Position numbers and translations under genes: made by a program. A DNA stretch of 23,658 nt. Source: Reticulomyxa filosa (taxonomy: Eukaryota; Foraminifera; Reticulomyxidae). The stretch lies in assembly GCA_000512085.1 (NCBI GenBank), contig ASPP01008657.1:1-23658 (forward strand), given 5' to 3'. Shown piece after piece: positions 9,768 through 19,465 of the stretch. A model generated the notes under the pieces. It saw only the letters and a program-made list of their open reading frames with translations, had not been told where the DNA came from and ran no database searches. The stretch's first letter is position 1, and each line of letters begins with the position of its first letter.

Positions 9768-12700
9768 ATGCACAAGCGTCAACCACAAAATCAACCAGCC
9801 CAAGTTAACTATAAATGCAATTTGTCCGAGCCTTTAAAAAAAGCAAAAAAAAAAACACACATTATTTTCTCGCTATTGTCACTCGCGGCGTTTCGCATAC
9901 GCGCATGTGAGTTTGCGTTTATAAAACAAACCAAAAAAAACAAATAAAAGGGATATGGTCCGGGCGACAATGTACCTCGTCGCCGTCCTCCCATACATAC
10001 GGGTGGTCATGGTTATTCGGATCCCAACATTGGCAATGTAGGTGTTGCCATTGGGGGTTATTCATCTCAAACTATTCCAGCGACGGGACAGCAGGCGAAT
10101 TATCCTTATCATACCTTTGGTAAAAAAAAAACAAAAAACGAACAAAACAAAATAAAATAAAGGAAGCCAACAAAAAGGGGTCTTTTTTTCCTCTCATTCT
10201 ATTTTTGTTGTTTCGGCCTGTTTGACAATTGTTTTGTTTGATTTTGAATGGGTTATAAACAGCAGCATCAGCCTCATCCGGTCAACAACCCCACTTTCAA
10301 GTGTATGGCCAAAACTTTCCGGGACAAGCGTCAAGACATCCTCAGGTTTGCAAAATGCAAATTGTTTGTATCATTGTGAATTGTGTGTACGCTAATTTTT
10401 TTTTTTTTTTTTTTTTTGGATTGTGTTGTGGACAATTCAAATTCGGTTATTTCATTCTTTTTTGTTTTGTTTTGTTTGTTTATTACATAACTGCTTGTAG
10501 ACAAATGTTGATGCCCCTCACTCAGCCGCAAGTCGCAAGACCCGATTCCTTGGGTATGTAAACACCTGGGGACTCGTTTCAAGTGCCCAAATATATATAA
10601 TCATAAAATTTTGTGTATACATATATTAATACATGTATACTTTTTTTTTATATGTTCTTTCCTAAACCATTGAACCTTTCTTTGCAGAGGAGATACAAAT
10701 AATAATAACAATAACAATAATTGTTATTTTCGTAATAATGCAATTATAAATGGTTTTATTATCTGAGCTTTTTTTTTTTTAAAACGAAATCTGACTTGAA
10801 ATAATGAAAACAACATACAGCCGAAAATGTAGTGGAAAACCAACAATCATTACAAATGCCAGCAAATGTACATTCGGTCCCCCCCCAGACAGCAGCGCAG
10901 CCATGGGGTCCATCGCACGGACACCAACACCAAGGTGCAACGGCCATACATGCATCCCAAGGAGCGAGTGGAGCGTCGAATGTCAACCAACCGATCACAT
11001 CTCAACAAGATACGGCAGCGGCGGTGCCAACAGCAACCGAGGGTCCCATCAGTGCGGCGAAAATAGTAATGAACACTGCCTCAAAGTTGGGCGCAGCGGA
11101 CGACCAAAAAGGTGGGAAAAGTTCGGCAGCAAAACTGATTAGCGGTGGCAAAAAACCAGTATCTGGTCAAACTAAGCCATGGATTCAATTCACCGGTCCG
11201 GCGAAGAAGGATCCCATATTCTGTTCATGGATGATCGTAAGGCAAGTTTTGTCTGGAGATACGTTCCGATTGGCTACCATTAAACCACCAAAACAATCGT
11301 TGGCCCCTTCAAGTCATTGTTTTCACATTAGAAGGTGTTCGAGCACCTCGAATTGGCCGTGGTGACAAACACGAAGAAGTTTCGAACTCAATGTGTCTTT
11401 TATTTTTGTTTTTTTCTCTATATTTGTTCCGATGAGAGATGTATATCAATTGGTTGAAATACTGACTCTATTGTGACTTTGGGAAAAAAACAGCCATTCG
11501 CCTACGAGGCTCGCGAATTTGTAAGGGCGCAAGTGTCCGCAGGCACTCCGGTGTTGTGTGTCGCTTGGGCAACAATCAAAGAGGAGTCAGATCAGCATTT
11601 CTGCGGAGACATTTACATTGCGTCAAAGTCAAAAAACTCGAATGAGCCTAATGCTCAAAGAGAGTCATTGTCCAACTTGTTGGTTTCAAGTGGCTATGCT
11701 GATTTAAACCTGAAAGACAAAAATCTTTCCCCTGTCGAACAGGAACGATTGTCCAAAGCGTTGGAAAAAGCCAAAAAATCAGGCTTGGGAAAATTTGTTG
11801 ATGGTGGTAGCGATGAAGAAAAAAAAGCTCCAGCCAACACTGCGGGTGCAGAAAATGCCAAAAAAAAAAAGGTGGAAAGCATCAAGAGCATGTGCGCAAA
11901 GTAGTGATTGTACGAACCCCGGAAGAACGCAAAAAAATTGCCGACAAGTACACAAACAAAACAATTCCTGCTGTGGTTGACCAAGTATGGGGTGGCTCCA
12001 CATTACGACTGGAATTAATTCCAGACGGAAAGAATCTGACTCACGAAGTGGTAGTAGTTAACTTGGCAGGTTGTACTGCTCCACGAAGTCAGGCTCCACA
12101 AAATGAAGATGATACGGACAAAGGCAATAAAGGAAAGGGCGGTGGAAATCGTAAAAATGCACCACGATGGAGCAGTGAAGCAAAAGAGTTTACGGAAGAA
12201 CGACTGTTATCTCAACGCGTAACTGTGAAAATTGTTGCGACGGACGCCAATTCCAATCTGTATGCTATTGTGTCACATCCAAAAGGACAAATTGCATTGT
12301 CGTTGTTACGAGCTGGCTTGGCTGAGTACGAATCGTGGACCGCGCAGTTGTTGAACAACAAGGATCAAAAAGAAATGAAAGAAGCGCTCAAAAGTGCTCA
12401 GGACAAACGTATTAATATCTGGCAAGACAAATCGACCAACATTTCTCATGACTTTGTCACGGTCACCGTTACGCAAGTGTTCTCTGGTGATAGCTTTTTG
12501 GCAAAGCTCCCTGGTGATGTTGAAGAGCGCTTCACATTGTCGTCCATTCGTCAACCACGAGTCAAAGAATCCAACAAGGAAAAAGACAACGCTAACGCCA
12601 AAGACGCATCCGCTCAAAACACCAACACCAACACCAATGCCAAAGGAAAAGGAAAAGATGAGACCGCACAGGCTCAACATGTCGAACATCCATGGGCAAG

Positions 12701-14614
12701 AGCGTCGAAAGAATATTTACGCAAGAAATTAATCGGAAAAAAAGTACAGTTGATGTGTGATTATGAAAGAGAATGGAAATCCAACGCGAAAGGAGGCTCC
12801 AAAGTTCAAAAAATATGTCACTGTTTTGGTTAACAAAGAGTTAATTAAAAAAAATAAATAAACACACAAAAACATGTGTGCACACCACATGTTTATATAT
12901 GGGCTGATGTATCCAAAAACAACATCTTCTTACCCTATGCTTTTTTTGTATTTTATATACAGAAATGTAGCTGTTGGATTGGTAAGTGCAGGTTTGGCTG
13001 AAGTAATACCACATCGCTCTGACGAACCAAAATCTGTGGCTTATTTGGAATTACAAAAGGCTCAAGAAAAGTTTTGCTTCTTTACGAAAAAATAAGAAGG
13101 ATAACTGATCTTCAAATTCCATCGCTTAGTTTCCTGACAGCTAATTTTTGAAAAAATACATTTCAATACAACAAACTAAAGGGCAAAGAAGGCAAAGAAA
13201 GGAATTCATGGAAAAGAGGTTCCAGAGGAGATTGTTGATTATTCTTTAGGTCTTGGTGATATTTCACCCTCTGTGATGATTCAATTACAAAATTTCTTGA
13301 AAAATCAAAAGCGCAGAGGCGTTGTTGATTACGTGTTGAGCGGACAACGATTGAAAGTATACTTACCTGAAAGAAACTGTATTATTCCTGTAAACTTGCA
13401 ACACATTCAATGCGATGCATATCATGCAGTCATTCCAAAATACCAAACCAAAACGGGAGCTGACGCTTTGAAATACACCAACCAGCGATTATTCCAAAAA
13501 GATGTAAATTGTTTCATTACCTAAATCAAAACAAAACAAACACCACAAATTTACAGTCTTTTTTGCTTTTGTGTAATTTTCTAGATCGAACTCGAAGTGG
13601 CAGAATTTGTGGATCAAAACAACCGTAATCCTATTTGGATTGGAAAAGTTTGGGTCGACGGCAAAGATGTGGCACTGGAATTATTAGAGCAAGGTCTTGC
13701 CAGAATTTTTGTACCTCCTTCCTTTTTGAATCGTGGTGGTCGTTCAAAAGCTTCAGGTATTCCAGATGCATATGCTGAAGCCGAAGCAGTGGCCAAGAAA
13801 AAAAACTGGACGTTGGGAAGAAATTGCAGCAAAAAGACAAGAAAGAGAAGAAGAAAAAAAGAAAAATGATTTGACTGGCCACGAAAAAACAGTAACTGTT
13901 TGTCATGTTGACTCTGCTGTACGATTTTGGGTGAATGTTGACGGAAGCAGTGAATTGGAAAAATTGGAGGCTGAAATGGCTCGAGTTCCACGTCAAAACC
14001 CTGGTACCATTCGTCCAGGAAAAATTGTCGCGGCATTGTATGATGGATTGTATTGCCGTGCTAAAGTATTAAAGCCCAACCCAAAAGATCCAAGTCAGTG
14101 GCATGTTCTGTTTGTTGATTATGGCAATCGTACATGGATCTCACATAAGGACATGACGTCGTTGCCACAAAAGTTGAGTTTGGGTCAATGGCCGCCATTG
14201 GCTCATTCTTGTCAGTTAGCTGCATTACGAGCCCCTTCATTCAACACCGTACATTTCAATATTTCTGGTGAAAAGTTTGCGGAATTGGCTCTGCCTTCTG
14301 CTCCAAAGTCAGAAAATGAAAAATCTCTTGCGAAAGAACTGAAAATTAAGGTTATTTTGGATGATTATGGTAAAAAATGGTATGTTATTTTGCTGGATCA
14401 AAACACGAACATCAACGAATACCTGGTTAAAAGTGGATACGCTCGTTTTGATCAAAAAGCGAAGGAAACACCACAAGAATTATTGCGCCTGGAAGATGCC
14501 TTTACCAAAGAGTATTTGAGAACAGTCCAAAAATTGAACGAAGAAGCCTTGCAAGCAAGAATTGGCTTGTGGGAAATTGGTGATGCCAGCACTGACGAAG
14601 AGGATTTGTTTTAA
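9768..14614 (+). CDS. SND1: Tudor-SN (SND1/p100) with N-terminal extension
   Basis: Tudor staphylococcal nuclease, a cytoplasmic RNA-binding protein linked to RNA decay, splicing and stress granules. Nine exons fit in phase: 9768-9803, 9951-10119, 10263-10345, 10526-10553 (or from 10501, out of phase), 10821-11378, 11494-12839, 12963-13070, 13182-13503 and 13585-14614. The ATG follows an in-frame TAA. The first roughly 240 residues are a Q/N/G/P/A-rich extension absent from human SND1 (910 residues). SN-like repeats start near 11230, 11965, 12460 and 13310. The tudor domain (YDGLYCRAKV, FVDYGN) lies near 14000-14170, followed by a last partial SN repeat ending LWEIGD. Four A-runs break the frame: A4 at 11290, A11 at 11860, A6 at 12808 and A8 at 13798. 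Three need one A less and one needs one A more. With these allowed the protein is about 1225 residues. Conservation on both sides of each break argues for assembly error over a dead gene. Confidence 0.92.
11860..11870 (+). repeat. A11 run with reading-frame break
   Basis: Eleven A residues inside the Tudor-SN coding sequence, between the first and second SN repeats. The upstream frame stops 12 codons later, while the conserved second repeat (HVRKVVIVRTPEER) continues in another frame. A run of 9 or 12 would restore the frame. A sequencing miscount is the simplest explanation; polymerase slippage at transcription is the alternative. Confidence 0.8.
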
Positions 14615-14932
14615 AAAAAAGAAGGAAATGATATTACAAAAACAATTTAAATGAAATAATATTCCCCAATCTTTGGGGTATGTTGACACAATTGTGCTTG
14701 TTTCATTTCTTTTTTTAGCACTGAATTAATGGAAAAGGTGTTTGGTATAACTCAGTGAAAACAGTATATTCATTTACGGTGGGAGGATAATATTTCACAA
14801 TTTTGCTAGTTGTAAATTATTTCTTCCATCCAAAAAAAGAAAAACATCCACAATTATTTGTCAAAAAAAAGAACATAAATTTCAACGAATTTACCTCCCC
14901 TAAAGACAAAAATGGAGGGAGGAAAAGCAACC
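14615..14932. other. Short convergent intergenic spacer
   Basis: Holds the 3' untranslated ends of the plus-strand Tudor-SN gene and the minus-strand SPRY gene. It includes a perfect 6-bp hairpin at 14664-14678, described separately. No coding potential was seen. Confidence 0.5.
14664..14678 (+). other. Perfect 6-bp hairpin in Tudor-SN 3' UTR
   Basis: CCCCAA, loop TCT, TTGGGG: a compact GC-containing stem in very AT-rich surroundings, 49 bases after the Tudor-SN stop. It would form in RNA from either strand. Role unknown; an mRNA 3'-end or stability element is a guess. Confidence 0.6.
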
Positions 14933-15944
14933 CTAAAAATGTTCAAATTCGACCATATCAAAAAACATAACATCGCTAGCAGATTGACCAAAGATATCGT
15001 TCTCAATCTTGGACAATTGAATAAATACTTCATCACTTCCAATCACAAACCGTGGGACAAATTTTGCATCAATTCCACCAATTTTTTTGAAGTCACAATT
15101 CTTCACAACAAATGTAATGTCATCAAATTCTGTATCCATTTTGGTAATACCTTTAAATGATAAAGTATTTTGCTCTACATTCATTTGCATATCTATGATG
15201 TAATGATTCACGCTCTCCCAGCTAAATGGATTCGCATAGTCATCTCCTGCTCCATATTTTTGGGCCCAGTTTGATATGGACCATGCTCAAAAAAACAAAA
15301 AATAAACAGTATAAAAATTAAGCTAATTGGACAAAAATAACACAAGAAAAGAGAGCTAACATTTTTGATCGCCAAACTTTCCTGGTTCATATCGAATTCC
15401 AACTATCCCAATTCCAACCGTTAACCAAAACGTTCGTTCTCCAGTATTTGGAACATTTCTTTGTGTCTTTATTTATTTTGTTATTGCGTTAGGACGAACA
15501 CCCAACGAGTCATTTTTAATTATTTTTTTTGCAATTATTGATCTCTTTTTATCGCCCTCGCTCTGCTTCAATAAAAGATGCGTATGACATTCTTTCTTGG
15601 ATATATTAAAAGACTATAAGAAAACATGCAAGTTCTAAAACCTGGATTCTCCATGTGTGAATACCACTTGTCACTGAATACTTCTCGCTCATTAAAACTG
15701 TTTTATAACCTTGAGCTTTTCCACAGTGCAGAACGCTTGGATTATTGTCAAAAAATTCCAGTTTATTCCCTGTTAAAATACTGTTCTCGAAGCTAAGCGT
15801 GAGTTCTAGAGCAAATTTGGTTATTAACCGGATCATGTCCATTGGATAAGACCAAAATTTTTTGCTCAATTCATTACGCAACATAAACTCAATCACCTTC
15901 CCGAATCGGTACTCAGATTTTCTGTGATCAGCTCTCGAAATCAT
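14933..15944 (-). CDS. Small SPRY/B30.2-like domain protein
   Basis: Three exons (15944-15642, 15466-15361, 15285-14933) join in phase to give 253 residues. The N-terminal segment contains YPMDMIRLITKFA, a helical stretch. The rest reads like a SPRY fold: TSGIHTWRIQ (the usual G-x-H-x-W strand), WLTVGIGIVGI, then SWSISNWAQKYG and a C-terminal strand region VPRFVIGSDEVFI. SPRY domains are protein-interaction beta-sandwiches, and no enzymatic partner domain is fused here. Both introns start with GTT (GTTTTA and GTTAGC). The second exon could start a few bases later, but only 15466 keeps phase. An upstream exon cannot be excluded. The domain assignment is by pattern only. Confidence 0.72.
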
Positions 15945-16102
15945 ATTTAACGAATTTTTAACAAAAAGTCTTCCCCTTAGTGAACGCTCGTTTTTTAAAT
16001 TTTTTTTTGCAGTTTAGGCTGTAAAACAGTCAAAATCTCAATCTCAGTAATGCTCGTAAATTTAAAAATTTTGTGTTTTCTGTTCTACAATGAATAAATG
16101 AT

Positions 16103-16118
16103 GGTGTTAAAAAACACC
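16103..16118 (-). promoter_or_regulatory. Histone-type mRNA 3' stem-loop
   Basis: On the H2B mRNA strand this reads GGUGUU-UUUU-AACACC: a perfect 6-bp stem with a 4-base U loop, 21 bases after the H2B stop. Canonical histone stem-loops have a GG/CC base, a U-A pair closing the loop, and a U-rich tetraloop, all present here. One position differs: the fourth pair is G-C where animals have pyrimidine-purine. It is followed on the mRNA strand by a partly purine-rich tract (AGAACAGAAAA). In animals the stem binds SLBP for non-polyadenylated 3'-end processing; the same role here is inferred. Confidence 0.65.
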
Positions 16119-16139
16119 TGAATAAATAACGATCTACAT

Positions 16140-16520
16140 TTATTTGGCCATGTATTTTTGAACCGCTTTTTGTGCCTCAGACTCGGCATGTTTTGCCAAT
16201 TCTCCTGGCAATACCAATTTTACTGCACATTGAACTGCTCTTGCGTCCATTGTGTGTCTTTTGTTGTATTGAACTAATCTTCCTGCTTCCGTTGCAATTC
16301 GATCAAAGCAATCGTGCACGAAAGAATTCATGATATCCATTGCTTTTTTACTCATACCAATTGATGGATGTACCTGTTTTAGTACTTTGAAGACATACAA
16401 GTTGAACGTCTCAGTTGGCTTCTTACGACGGCCTTCTTTTAACAAATTGCCTCCTTTTGATGGTGTTTTTTTAGTTGGTTTTGTTGATTGAGATTTTGAT
16501 TGTGAAGGAGTGGACGACAT
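16140..16520 (-). CDS. H2B: Histone H2B
   Basis: Core histone of 126 residues that pairs with H2A in the nucleosome. The start is the ATG at 16520, just before the tail [10 protein letters not shown]. An upstream in-frame ATG at 16619 would add 33 unhistone-like residues. Hallmarks: [11 protein letters not shown] (alpha-1), [20 protein letters not shown] (alpha-2), [20 protein letters not shown] in place of the usual STISSREIQTAVRLLL around loop 2, and LPGELAKHA with the alpha-C helix ending AVQKY, which keeps the lysine equivalent to the ubiquitinated residue. The tail is Ser/Thr/Lys-rich with two SQ dipeptides and no recognisable conserved acetylation pattern. It has no intron and a histone-type 3' stem-loop, as expected for a replication-dependent histone gene. 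Confidence 0.95.
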   Translation of the reverse strand: MSSTPSQSKSQSTKPTKKTPSKGGNLLKEGRRKKPTETFNLYVFKVLKQVHPSIGMSKKAMDIMNSFVHDCFDRIATEAGRLVQYNKRHTMDARAVQCAVKLVLPGELAKHAESEAQKAVQKYMAK

Positions 16521-17268
16521 AATTTTTTTTGTTAATCGGATTTTGAAGAAAGGTTTGGAAAAAACAAGAAATTGATGACCATTCGCTCTACACAACCATT
16601 TCCTTTTTTGATGTGCCATCTTTCATTGGCCAATTGAAACCAATGCAGAAATTTTTTTAAACAAAAATTATGGAAAATATGTTGTGATAAGTTTTTAACA
16701 TGTGGCATGGAATTGTTTTCTGGCTTGAATGTCAGATTTAATACTTTCATGAAATCAAAAAAACAAGAGACTATGTAGAACTTTTAGTGCCTAATTTTAA
16801 TAATAAGGCCTATGAACAATTCATTTGGTTGTATCAGTAGATACCTGCACAACTTAACAAAAGGGAAATCTGCAAAGAGTTTTTTGTATTTCTAATCTCG
16901 ATATATCAACGATTTTCTCTTTTGTTTTTTTGTTGTCCGTGACTGGTTTTTAACAGTCAGTTGCCTTTCTTGTCGATGCTCCAAATAACGCTGCTTTTTT
17001 GGGTCGTAGTTTTTCGCCCACTACTGCACTTTCAAACAGTTTTCTCTACCGCTCCAAAAATGAAATGTGATCACGTTTAATATTTAATCCAACAATTACG
17101 AATAAATTTTTCGTGGAACATGTGCATTTTTGTAGCAAAAAATTGTTTTAGGGAATCAATGACTAAAAAGTAGATTTACTGAAAAAAGCCTTTTTCTTTT
17201 TTGGAATTTCAACTTTAAATCGATGGCATAGCCAAATTAATTATCAATAGTTGTTTTACAAAAAAAGT
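16521..17268. other. Upstream region of H2B, no gene seen
   Basis: About 750 bases between the H2B start and the end of the PhlG-like gene, both on the minus strand. It should hold the H2B promoter and the 3' end of the upstream gene. Short open frames here have no recognisable content. A small dyad TGGC-ATA-GCCA lies at 17224-17234, downstream of the PhlG-like stop. Confidence 0.4.
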
Positions 17269-18605
17269 CTATTCAGCATATACTTTTTGATATAGCTCAG
17301 GTAATATTCGAGTCAAATTATTCATCTCTCGTGCACAATGCATCATACATTGTTTTCCCAAGCTGTCCGGCATTAATGCAAATTTTACAATCGGTATTTT
17401 CATTACCCCATTTAAAATCCAACGGAAAGGAGCACTTACTTCCGAACACACATTACCTTCACCTATCCAGAACCTATTTTTTTAAGTTTAAAAAAAAGCA
17501 TATTATTATTCAAACAAATATTAGTGAAGCGTGTTACATAAAACAAAACAAAAAAACGAAACCTTGATTTTAAGACACTACCGGATCCATCGGGTAAGGC
17601 TTCGATGTAATGGACAAAATGCAAAGCTTCTGTCTGAAATTTCATAATATCTTCATGAGCACAAACAACAGCACGTTTGGTTGCATCAATGAAATCATTC
17701 TTATCAAAACCAAATTCTTCTGGATGCTGAAAACGTATACGTAGATATTCTGGTGGTTCACCAAATTCTTTATTTACATATTCCAATACGTGTTTGGTAT
17801 GACCATAAATGCCTTTTTAAAAAATATTTGTTTTATTAATTTAATTTGTGCAAAAAAAAAAAATTAAAAAAATTTTCGTTTTCTCGCAAACCATTTGTTT
17901 TGTCCTGTGTCGGATGGATTTGATGATCGTCATACCATGCTCTAATGTGATCAGTTGGATGCCACCAGCGATACCAGTGGTGTTTGCCCTTTCCGCAACA
18001 CATGTTCTCAAACCACCACATGAACATGACTGGCGTCACGTTGGGCATGATTGTGGTGATGTGAACATGACATACTCCCCAATAATCAAAACACCACCCA
18101 TTTTCGAAATCGTAATATTTGTGGGTTGTATCTTCCATGTCTCCATACATAACATAATTTTTTACTTGTTTCCAATGATATAAATACTTGCGAGATTTTG
18201 GTTGCTCCATTTCCGATGTCACTTTTGCAGGAATTGGCAAACATTTTTTCTCCTCTTGAGGGGTCTCCTTAGTACTGTTATTGTCGTCACCCGTGTATTC
18301 CAAAACGCAAGTTGGAATCCAGTCACCGATTCGAATATCTACACTGTCTTCTTCTGTTGTCACAGGCGCTTTGATGCCTTTTATTGTTTGAGATGCATAA
18401 CATAGAGCCTGATAACCAATAACTGCAGCACCTGCCACTGCTGCTTCTCTGGCGTACGGAATATTAGAGACTACTTTTTGCAGTTGTTTCAAGTTGTCGG
18501 CTACTCGATCCTATTCAACATTTTTTGAAAACCGCTGAACAGATTTAAGCTAATTCGACTACATGTATCGAAGAGAGTTTTCCTTTTTTTAGAATAACTT
18601 GCCAT
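17269..18605 (-). CDS. PhlG-like (DAPG hydrolase family) protein
   Basis: Exons 18503-17892, 17812-17563 and 17473-17269 join in phase (junction codons Gly and Arg). A first exon, 18605-18563 with ATG, is tentative and gives 369 residues. The body resembles 2,4-diacetylphloroglucinol hydrolase, a zinc enzyme that cleaves a C-C bond in acylated phloroglucinols. It shows MFMWWFE, WWHPTDHIRAWYDD (17947-17967 for the His pair), a Glu-rich segment VLEYVNKEFG, RAVVCAHED and RFWIGEGN, then HCARE at 17326-17340, matching the HxxxE zinc motif of the family. Ahead of it is a hydrophobic Ala-rich stretch (AAVAGAAVIGYQ) that may be a membrane anchor or helix. Described members are mainly bacterial and fungal. 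Here the gene has introns, so it is resident, whatever its origin. The natural substrate is unknown. The family call rests on remembered motifs. Confidence 0.65.
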
Positions 18606-19465
18606 TGACACAGGCGAAAAAAAGGCAGACGTTTTCTAAAACAAAACCTGTTAGTTAGAATTTTGAACCGTTTTACATTTTAAGCGTCAGCAAAAAATTT
18701 GAATAATAGTCAAAAATCGTTTTATTTATTATTCCAAATACGTATTTTCGAGCACAGCCAGTTTCAACAATTTTTCTCAAGAACTTTGGTGGCGTTTACA
18801 AACACCGGTTGTTAGCTTGTGCGTTTTTCCTTGAAAACGATTTTTTTTCGTTTGCCACTGTTTGTTGGCTCAAACGATCACTGGGTGGGACCAAAGTTAC
18901 ATTACTTGCGTCTCCAACCCCAAAACAGCAAAGTATTATTACTTTTGTACCAATTTAGCCTAAAGTTTTTCGGTTGATTTTTATTATATAGAAGAACTAA
19001 GATCTGATTGGCTAATAAAAAAAAGAAAATTTTGGTCAAACTGGGAAAAATACGGCAAATTGAAACGAAAAAAGTAAGAAATATATCTAATCTTTTAAAA
19101 AATGTAGAACCAAAAGAAAAACATTTCAATCTGAGAATGTTTTAAGAATAGAGGTTAGAGCAAACGAAGGTACACAAACTTTGCTTGGATAGTTGCATTG
19201 TCTCTTGTTTATCTATTTCGTCTTGCAATACCTACTTTCAATTCCTTTAGAACATTGAAATAAAGAAATATTTTTTAATCAATTTTTTGTTAAATTGATG
19301 TCGCATAAAGTGGGATTGTTTTGTTCAAATGGCCAAAAAAAACTTTTCAGAGAAGGAAGCGCAAAAACAAAACTTTCACTCGACAAAACACTGTCGACAC
19401 CAGCTCAGGCGTTTGTGCTGCCTTTTCAATAATTTTTTTAAAAAAACTATCATCTGTAAACAAAC
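18606..19465. other. Divergent promoter region, no gene seen
   Basis: About 860 bases between the start of the minus-strand PhlG-like gene and the start of the plus-strand SPRY-SAM gene. It should contain both promoters. It is AT-rich, with open frames that look like chance and no named element. Confidence 0.4.

Noticed and set aside
12306-12689. 127-codon minus-strand open frame inside Tudor-SN
   Set aside because: It is the antisense of the conserved second and third SN repeats and has no motif of its own.
11290-13805. Programmed ribosomal frameshifting in Tudor-SN
   Set aside because: Four sites in mixed directions with no shared slippery heptamer or downstream structure; run-length error is simpler.
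9768-14614. Tudor-SN as a dead pseudogene
   Set aside because: Splice sites, domain cores and the stop are intact, and every break sits on an A-run.
16521-16619. 33-residue N-terminal extension of H2B from an upstream ATG
   Set aside because: The sequence is unlike any histone tail, and the second ATG gives the standard H2B length.
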